DNA from: CAJXMH01 sp040220135
Lineage (GTDB): Bacteria; Bacteroidota; Bacteroidia; Flavobacteriales_E; Vicingaceae
Assembly (NCBI GenBank): GCA_040220135.1
Contig: JAVJTT010000007.1
Location: 123,862 to 187,861, forward strand
DNA length: 64,000 nt
Reading direction: 5' to 3'
The position numbers and the translations under genes were made by a program. The notes below the pieces were generated by a model. The model worked only from the letters and a program-made list of their open reading frames with translations, was not told the DNA's origin and searched no databases. Positions 59,365-64,000 of this stretch are shown piece by piece; within the stretch, counting starts at the first letter, position 1; each line of letters opens with the position of its first letter.

Positions 59365-61506
59365 ATGAAGAATAGATTTAGCTTACTACTTTCCCTTAGT
59401 TTATGTTTTCAATTTGCCATTGCCAAAGAAGGCATGTGGCTCCCCATGCTCTTAAAAAGTTTAAACCAAAGCGAAATGCAAAGCATGGGCTTGAAACTCA
59501 GTGCTGAAGACATTTACAGTGTCAACCAATCTAGTTTGAAAGATGCGGTAATCTCATTTGGAGGCTTTTGTACCGGAGAGATAATTTCCGATAAAGGCTT
59601 GATCTTGACCAACCACCATTGCGGTTACGGTCAAATTCAATACCATAGCTCGGTAGAAAATGACTATCTGACCAATGGCTATTGGGCCATGAAGCCGGAT
59701 GAAGAACTGAAGAATCCGGGCTTAACGGCCACTTTTATAGTCCGCATGGAAGATGTAACTGAAGGGGTATTAAACGGTATAGATGATGGTTTAAATGAAT
59801 CAGAACGACAGAAAGAAATTAAGAAGCGGATTGACTCCATTAGTGAAAAGGCAGTAGAGGGAACTCATTATGAGGCCTACATTCGTCCGTTTTTTTATGG
59901 CAATGAGTATTATATGTTCATTACTGAAACCTATAAGGATATTCGTTTGGTAGGTGCTCCACCTTCTTCAATTGGTAAGTTCGGAGGCGACACGGATAAC
60001 TGGATGTGGCCGCGACATACGGGCGATTTTTCGCTATTCAGAATCTATGCCGACAAGGATAACAAGCCGGCTGAATACAGCGAAGACAATGTTCCATACA
60101 CGCCCAAACATTACTTCCCCATTTCTATGGAAGGAGTAAAGGAAGGTGACTTTACCATGGTGTATGGTTTTCCGGGAAGAACCCAAGAGTACTTGACTTC
60201 TTATGCCATTCAGCAGATTAAGGAGAAAATCAATCCGGCTCGCATTGATATACGTGAAAAGGCCTTGGAGATCATGGATCGTCACATGAAGGAAAAAGAT
60301 GAGGTCAGAATCAAATACGCCTCAAAATACGCTATCGTAAGCAACTATTGGAAAAAGTGGATCGGTGAAAACAGAGGCTTGCAAAAAGCCAATGCTATCC
60401 AAATGAAAAAAGAACAAGAAGCAGCTTTCTTGGAAGCTACTAAAGGGATGAAGAAGTACGAAGGGCTTATGCCAGCTTTTGAAAAGCGCTACCAAGAAAT
60501 TGAAAAATATGCACAAGCCAGAAGTTATTTCATTGAGATTCCTTACCGGAAATTAGAAATGATTGGCTTGGCAGCGTCTTTTAGAAGTTCGATCAAGAGC
60601 GCCAAAAACAAAGAGTATGATAAGGTTGATGTAGAGAAACTTGAAAAGAAAGTGGCTGCTCATTTTAAAAACTTCGACTACCCTACTGAGCTAGAGTTGG
60701 CAGTTAATTTAATTGAAAAGTATATGAATGAGTTACCGGAAGAATTTCAGCCGGAGGATTTGAAAAAGAACAAAGACAAGGTAAAATCTTATGTGACTAA
60801 AGTTTATGAAAATAGCATCTTTAACAATCAGGAGGAAATGGACTTCTTCTTGAGAAAGTTCAATAAGGGTACGGCCAACCGTCTAAGTATTGATCTTGGG
60901 TTTAAATTGATGCAATCTTTTTACGACATCTATTACGATAAGGTACGACCAGAATACAGTCGCCTGTCTGGCGAAATAGACTCTTTGAGTAAAATTTATG
61001 TGCAAGGTTTGCGAGAACATGTAGAAGGGCGCTATTACCCCGATGCCAATAGTACCTTGCGTTTGGCTTATGGGAAAGTTGACGATTTTAAGCCAAGAGA
61101 TGCGGTGGAGTATGATTTCTTTACCACCACAGACGGGATTTTACAAAAGTACGATCCTGGCAGTGCTGATTTTGACTTGCCGGACCGTTTGGTCGAGTTG
61201 ATCAAAAAAGGAGATTACGGACAGTATAAAGACAAAGACGGCTATATGCACGTTTGTTTTACCGCTTCAAACCATACCACAGGAGGGAATTCGGGCAGTC
61301 CGGTTTTAAATGACAAAGGGGAGTTAATTGGCTTAAACTTTGACCGAAATTGGGAAGGAACCATGAGCGATATTACCTATGACATTAACCAATGTCGAAA
61401 CATTTCTGTGGATATTCGCTATGTACTTTTTGTGGTGGATAAGTTTGCCGGAGCGGGACATTTAGTGAAAGAAATGAAATTGGTTAACAACACCAACGAA
61501 AAATAA
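59365..61506 (+). CDS. S46 family dipeptidyl peptidase, DPP11 type
   Basis: A 713-residue periplasmic exopeptidase releasing dipeptides from peptide N-termini. Signal peptide ~1-20, N-terminal EGMWLPMLL, chymotrypsin-like double barrel with H85 (TNHHCG), an aspartate near 222 (GGDTDNWMWPRHTGDF) and S643 (TGGNSGSP), and a helical cap domain between. In Porphyromonas DPP11 the residue 18 after the catalytic serine is Arg673, giving Asp/Glu preference; here the same offset is R661 (LNFDRNWEG), whereas DPP7 has Gly. The acidic-residue-specific assignment is therefore favoured. The AMP nucleosidase gene follows after 5 bp. Confidence 0.93.
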   Translation: MKNRFSLLLSLSLCFQFAIAKEGMWLPMLLKSLNQSEMQSMGLKLSAEDIYSVNQSSLKDAVISFGGFCTGEIISDKGLILTNHHCGYGQIQYHSSVENDYLTNGYWAMKPDEELKNPGLTATFIVRMEDVTEGVLNGIDDGLNESERQKEIKKRIDSISEKAVEGTHYEAYIRPFFYGNEYYMFITETYKDIRLVGAPPSSIGKFGGDTDNWMWPRHTGDFSLFRIYADKDNKPAEYSEDNVPYTPKHYFPISMEGVKEGDFTMVYGFPGRTQEYLTSYAIQQIKEKINPARIDIREKALEIMDRHMKEKDEVRIKYASKYAIVSNYWKKWIGENRGLQKANAIQMKKEQEAAFLEATKGMKKYEGLMPAFEKRYQEIEKYAQARSYFIEIPYRKLEMIGLAASFRSSIKSAKNKEYDKVDVEKLEKKVAAHFKNFDYPTELELAVNLIEKYMNELPEEFQPEDLKKNKDKVKSYVTKVYENSIFNNQEEMDFFLRKFNKGTANRLSIDLGFKLMQSFYDIYYDKVRPEYSRLSGEIDSLSKIYVQGLREHVEGRYYPDANSTLRLAYGKVDDFKPRDAVEYDFFTTTDGILQKYDPGSADFDLPDRLVELIKKGDYGQYKDKDGYMHVCFTASNHTTGGNSGSPVLNDKGELIGLNFDRNWEGTMSDITYDINQCRNISVDIRYVLFVVDKFAGAGHLVKEMKLVNNTNEK

Positions 61507-61511
61507 AGCGA

Positions 61512-62291
61512 TTGAAGACGAAGAAAGAGATTGTAGACAATTGGTTGCCACGATACACCGGCACCAAGCCTGAGGAATTTGGAGAGTACATTTTACTGAC
61601 CAATTTTGGCAATTATGTGCGCATGTTTGCGGAAGAGTTCAAGGTAGAGATAAAAGGGGAGAAACACCCCATGCAAACCGCTACTGCAAATGGCATTACC
61701 ATCATTAATTTTGGCATGGGCTCAGCCATGGCCGCCACGGTAATGGATCTGCTTTCTAGCATTATGCCTAAGGCGGTTTTATTTTTGGGAAAATGCGGAG
61801 GCCTTAAAAAGAAAACCCAGATCGGTGACGTTATTTTACCCATTGCAGCCATTCGAGGAGAAGGAACTTCAAACGATTACATGCCACCGGAAGTGCCGGC
61901 ACTTCCTTCTTTCCGTTTGCAACGCTCTGTCTCTTCCATGATCAAAAAGCACGAATTAGATTATTGGACCGGCACGGTTTATACCACCAACCGCAGAGTA
62001 TGGGAACACGACGAGCCCTTCAAAGACTATTTACGCGAAATTAGAGCCATGGCCATTGACATGGAGACAGCCACTGTATTTTCAGTCGGTTTTGTCAACA
62101 AAATACCCCATGGTGCTTTGTTGTTAGTCTCTGACAATCCCATGATTCCCGACGGGGTAAAAACCTCAGAAAGCGACCAAAAAGTGACCAAGCACTTCGT
62201 GAACCACCATTTGCAAATTGGCATTGATGCCTTGCTCGAATTAAGGGAGTCAGGAGAGTCAGTGAAGCATTTGCGGTATGAGAGCGAATAG
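61512..62291 (+). CDS. amn: AMP nucleosidase (short form)
   Basis: Hydrolyses AMP to adenine and ribose 5-phosphate. The 259-residue length matches the short Bacteroidota form, which lacks the N-terminal regulatory domain of the E. coli enzyme. Nucleoside phosphorylase-like features are visible: NFGMGSAMAATVMD, FLGKCGGLKKKTQIGDVILP, the active-site AIDMETATVFSVG and LLLVSDNPMIPDGVKTSESD. Start is TTG at 61512. Five bases separate it from the S46 peptidase gene, so they are probably cotranscribed, which has no obvious metabolic logic. Confidence 0.93.
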   Translation: MKTKKEIVDNWLPRYTGTKPEEFGEYILLTNFGNYVRMFAEEFKVEIKGEKHPMQTATANGITIINFGMGSAMAATVMDLLSSIMPKAVLFLGKCGGLKKKTQIGDVILPIAAIRGEGTSNDYMPPEVPALPSFRLQRSVSSMIKKHELDYWTGTVYTTNRRVWEHDEPFKDYLREIRAMAIDMETATVFSVGFVNKIPHGALLLVSDNPMIPDGVKTSESDQKVTKHFVNHHLQIGIDALLELRESGESVKHLRYESE

Positions 62292-62566
62292 GTAGACTAA
62301 TTACCAAGCTGTTAATTAATCATCTATTAATAAGGGATCTACGCTCGACTTGTCCCTCTGCTTGAGCTGTTTCAAAAGGCGTACAGATGGCAAAAAAACT
62401 TGATTTTGACTTTTTTATTTAGCGTCAAATGGCAAATGATGACTTTGTGGTTAAATGGACTAGCTGATAATGTCGCTTGGCTCCAATTTTTAGAATCGCA
62501 TACTAGGGTAGTATTTGAAGATGGATAGGCTTTCAGCTCAGCCATAGCCATAGTCATTGCAATAAC

Positions 62567-63163
62567 TCAACTCTTTTTAGGGTTGTAGAGAATAATGATT
62601 TGTATAAGCAGCCCTAAAATAATCAAAATGTAGATCTCAATTTGAGAGAATAGCTCAACGCTTGCTAGCGCTTCACGGGCTAAAAATTTTTGCTGTTTTC
62701 CTTCGTTCACCTGCTCAGAGGCTAGTGCTTTAATATTAGCATTAATATCAGAAAATAATTGGGCACACTTTCCGGTGTACAATGTGTCATTAGAGGCCAA
62801 GTTTTCTTCTAAAGCAATTAGTTTTTTGTGATTTCGATTGAGCTTCGTTAAGATGCGCTCTTCCTTTTCAGTGGCTTCTACCCGGTCAAACGTTTTCAGG
62901 ATATCAGTTATTTGAGCATTAACAAGGTCATTTTTTTCTTTTAAATAGCTACTGTCGTTTAGGGAGTAGGCTAACTCTTTATTATGAAATTTAAGGCTTA
63001 CTTCAAGCAAGAGTTCTTTGGCCAGTAAGCGATCGTTGTAAATGTTGTCAACGGATTCTTCAACTCGCTTAAAATTGTTTTTATCGATTCGATTGGTAGC
63101 AAATACTAAGAGAAAGACCCCTAAAACTCCTAGAACCCATTTTACTTTATTAAATACACTCAT
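62567..63163 (-). CDS. Membrane protein with MCP-type four-helix-bundle sensor domain, no output domain
   Basis: A 198-residue protein with a helix at ~10-24, a helical extracytoplasmic domain (~28-165) and a second helix (~172-192), ending in six residues (YNPKKS). The bundle with an invariant-like start VEESVDNIYNDRLLAKELL resembles the 4HB_MCP ligand-binding module of chemoreceptors and sensor kinases. There is no HAMP, kinase or methyl-accepting part, so it is a sensor half without a signalling half unless it pairs with another protein. No neighbour offers such a partner. Confidence 0.8.
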   Translation of the reverse strand: MSVFNKVKWVLGVLGVFLLVFATNRIDKNNFKRVEESVDNIYNDRLLAKELLLEVSLKFHNKELAYSLNDSSYLKEKNDLVNAQITDILKTFDRVEATEKEERILTKLNRNHKKLIALEENLASNDTLYTGKCAQLFSDINANIKALASEQVNEGKQQKFLAREALASVELFSQIEIYILIILGLLIQIIILYNPKKS

Positions 63164-63348
63164 GCTTTACTAATTAATGTGGTTGAAAAGAGAATGACAG
63201 TTTAGGATGCTACTACCTTATTTAAAGCTTTGTAAGCTTAGTGTTTGCTAATTTACTTTTTTTAAGCCAATCCCAAAGCTACTGTATTGGCGAGCAAATA
63301 GAGTGGAAGTATCGGTTTTCTATTAAGTAGCATTTGCTATAGTTTTTG

Positions 63349-63882
63349 TTAGCGCCAGTATTTTTTTATTTTCATTTCTTTCAGTTCAAAACCTAATATT
63401 ACTGTAACATAGTCGATGCCCACCTTTATTAGACTGATCAATATTAAAGCAACAGTGCTTGAGATTAAAATTTCTAAACCTTTTTCGAGCGACTCTACGA
63501 AGTCTTCGTACCAAGTGTATGTAATTCCGCATGCTGCAAATGATGCAAATCCAGCAACCGGTATTTGAATCAGGCTTACTAGAGTCTTAAAACGTGCAGT
63601 ATAAAAGAAGAAAATCAGATAACTAAGAGGAATTAATATACCTACGTAAATAGATAGCATCGCCCAAGAAAATCTCGGGAACAATTTTGCAATACCAAAC
63701 AATAATGTCAACTCCACTAAGTGAATTATCGTAGCTAAAATGAAATGAATCGCTATAGTTTTCATATTGGCGCTAACGATAAGGATATAAGAAGTTGGAA
63801 AAAGTCCGACAAGACTAAAGAGCCCTTTTTTCAATTTCTTATATCTAGTGTTGTAATCTCGTTGTGTGTCCTGCGTTACCAA
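63349..63882 (-). CDS. Hypothetical membrane protein
   Basis: An ORF of 177 residues with about four membrane helices (~22-39, 44-66, 70-93, 101-121, and a hydrophobic stretch ~138-160) and a basic C-terminus (KEMKIKKYWR). I do not recognise it. The start is uncertain: TTG at 63882 has no ATG alternative before residue 40 (63765), which would delete the first helix, and the frame remains open to a stop at 63927-63925. Treat the 5' end as provisional. Confidence 0.55.
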   Translation of the reverse strand: MVTQDTQRDYNTRYKKLKKGLFSLVGLFPTSYILIVSANMKTIAIHFILATIIHLVELTLLFGIAKLFPRFSWAMLSIYVGILIPLSYLIFFFYTARFKTLVSLIQIPVAGFASFAACGITYTWYEDFVESLEKGLEILISSTVALILISLIKVGIDYVTVILGFELKEMKIKKYWR

Positions 63883-64000
63883 GGGTACAAGATAAATAAG
63901 TTCCTTGAAATGGTAACATAACTTTTACAGAGATGATAGGCTTTGTGAAGAAACGGCAACGAGCCAAGCCCAATGAAACGGTAAACTTGGAGGTCTCACA

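Noticed and set aside
62292..62566. Possible small gene between amn and the 4HB protein gene
   Set aside because: Only a 61-residue minus-strand frame without a recognisable start context or family is present; the 275 bp look noncoding.

Overview
The window is a gene-dense, low-GC chromosomal segment of a Bacteroidota bacterium, most likely of the order Flavobacteriales. This rests on six secreted proteins with a type IX secretion (T9SS) type A C-terminal sorting domain, a TonB-dependent receptor with a carboxypeptidase-regulatory N-domain, an archaeal-type ProS, a long-form urocanate hydratase, an S46 dipeptidyl peptidase, DUF5522, and repeated matches to the Bacteroidota promoter -7 element TAnnTTTG. 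No lineage below the order can be fixed by eye. There is no phage, insertion sequence, CRISPR array, rRNA or plasmid gene.

Layout. 1-9.9 kb: the end of a membrane protein, then merR and an M23 peptidase facing alaS, a T9SS protein, and an operon of ABC ATPase, ABC permease and an orphan NtrC-type regulator. 10-17.4 kb: three tandem T9SS proteins of the Omp28 type, the first two followed by strong terminators. 17.4-33.3 kb: housekeeping genes (recG, a WD40 protein, pheT, proS, tRNA-Glu, rpsT) mixed with a DUF5522-hutU-small membrane protein operon, a PLP enzyme, a LysM glucosaminidase, a FadL-type porin and a low-complexity lipoprotein. 33.3-39.8 kb: a tightly overlapping operon of an HsdR-N-like nuclease-fold protein, two T9SS subtilases and a metallophosphatase. 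39.8-46.9 kb: holA, a TonB receptor, pyrG and yidC. 46.9-47.85 kb: the only long noncoding stretch, full of hairpins and short repeats. 47.85-57.5 kb: DUF6438 lipoprotein, Bcp peroxiredoxin, a Ktr/Trk potassium system, YceI, dinB, uvrB and a BlaI-BlaR1-like pair. 57.5-64 kb: a DUF6687-like protein, a TMEM175-type channel, a DPP11-type S46 peptidase, AMP nucleosidase and two membrane proteins of unknown role.

How the genes relate. Most adjacent genes are unrelated in function and are packed with overlaps of 1-20 bp; T9SS substrates, outer-membrane proteins and wall hydrolases dominate the accessory part, as in a heterotrophic, protein-degrading lifestyle. The most unusual items are (i) a BlaR1-type M56 peptidase fused to an N-acetylmuramoyl-L-alanine amidase, next to blaI and a two-site palindromic operator; (ii) two copies of an intergenic hairpin whose stems differ by compensatory base changes; (iii) an Omp28 triplet in which one member has lost its CxxC; (iv) an NtrC-like activator with GAFTSA in place of GAFTGA and no DNA-binding domain; and (v) several genes whose -7 element lies only 4-7 nt before the start codon.
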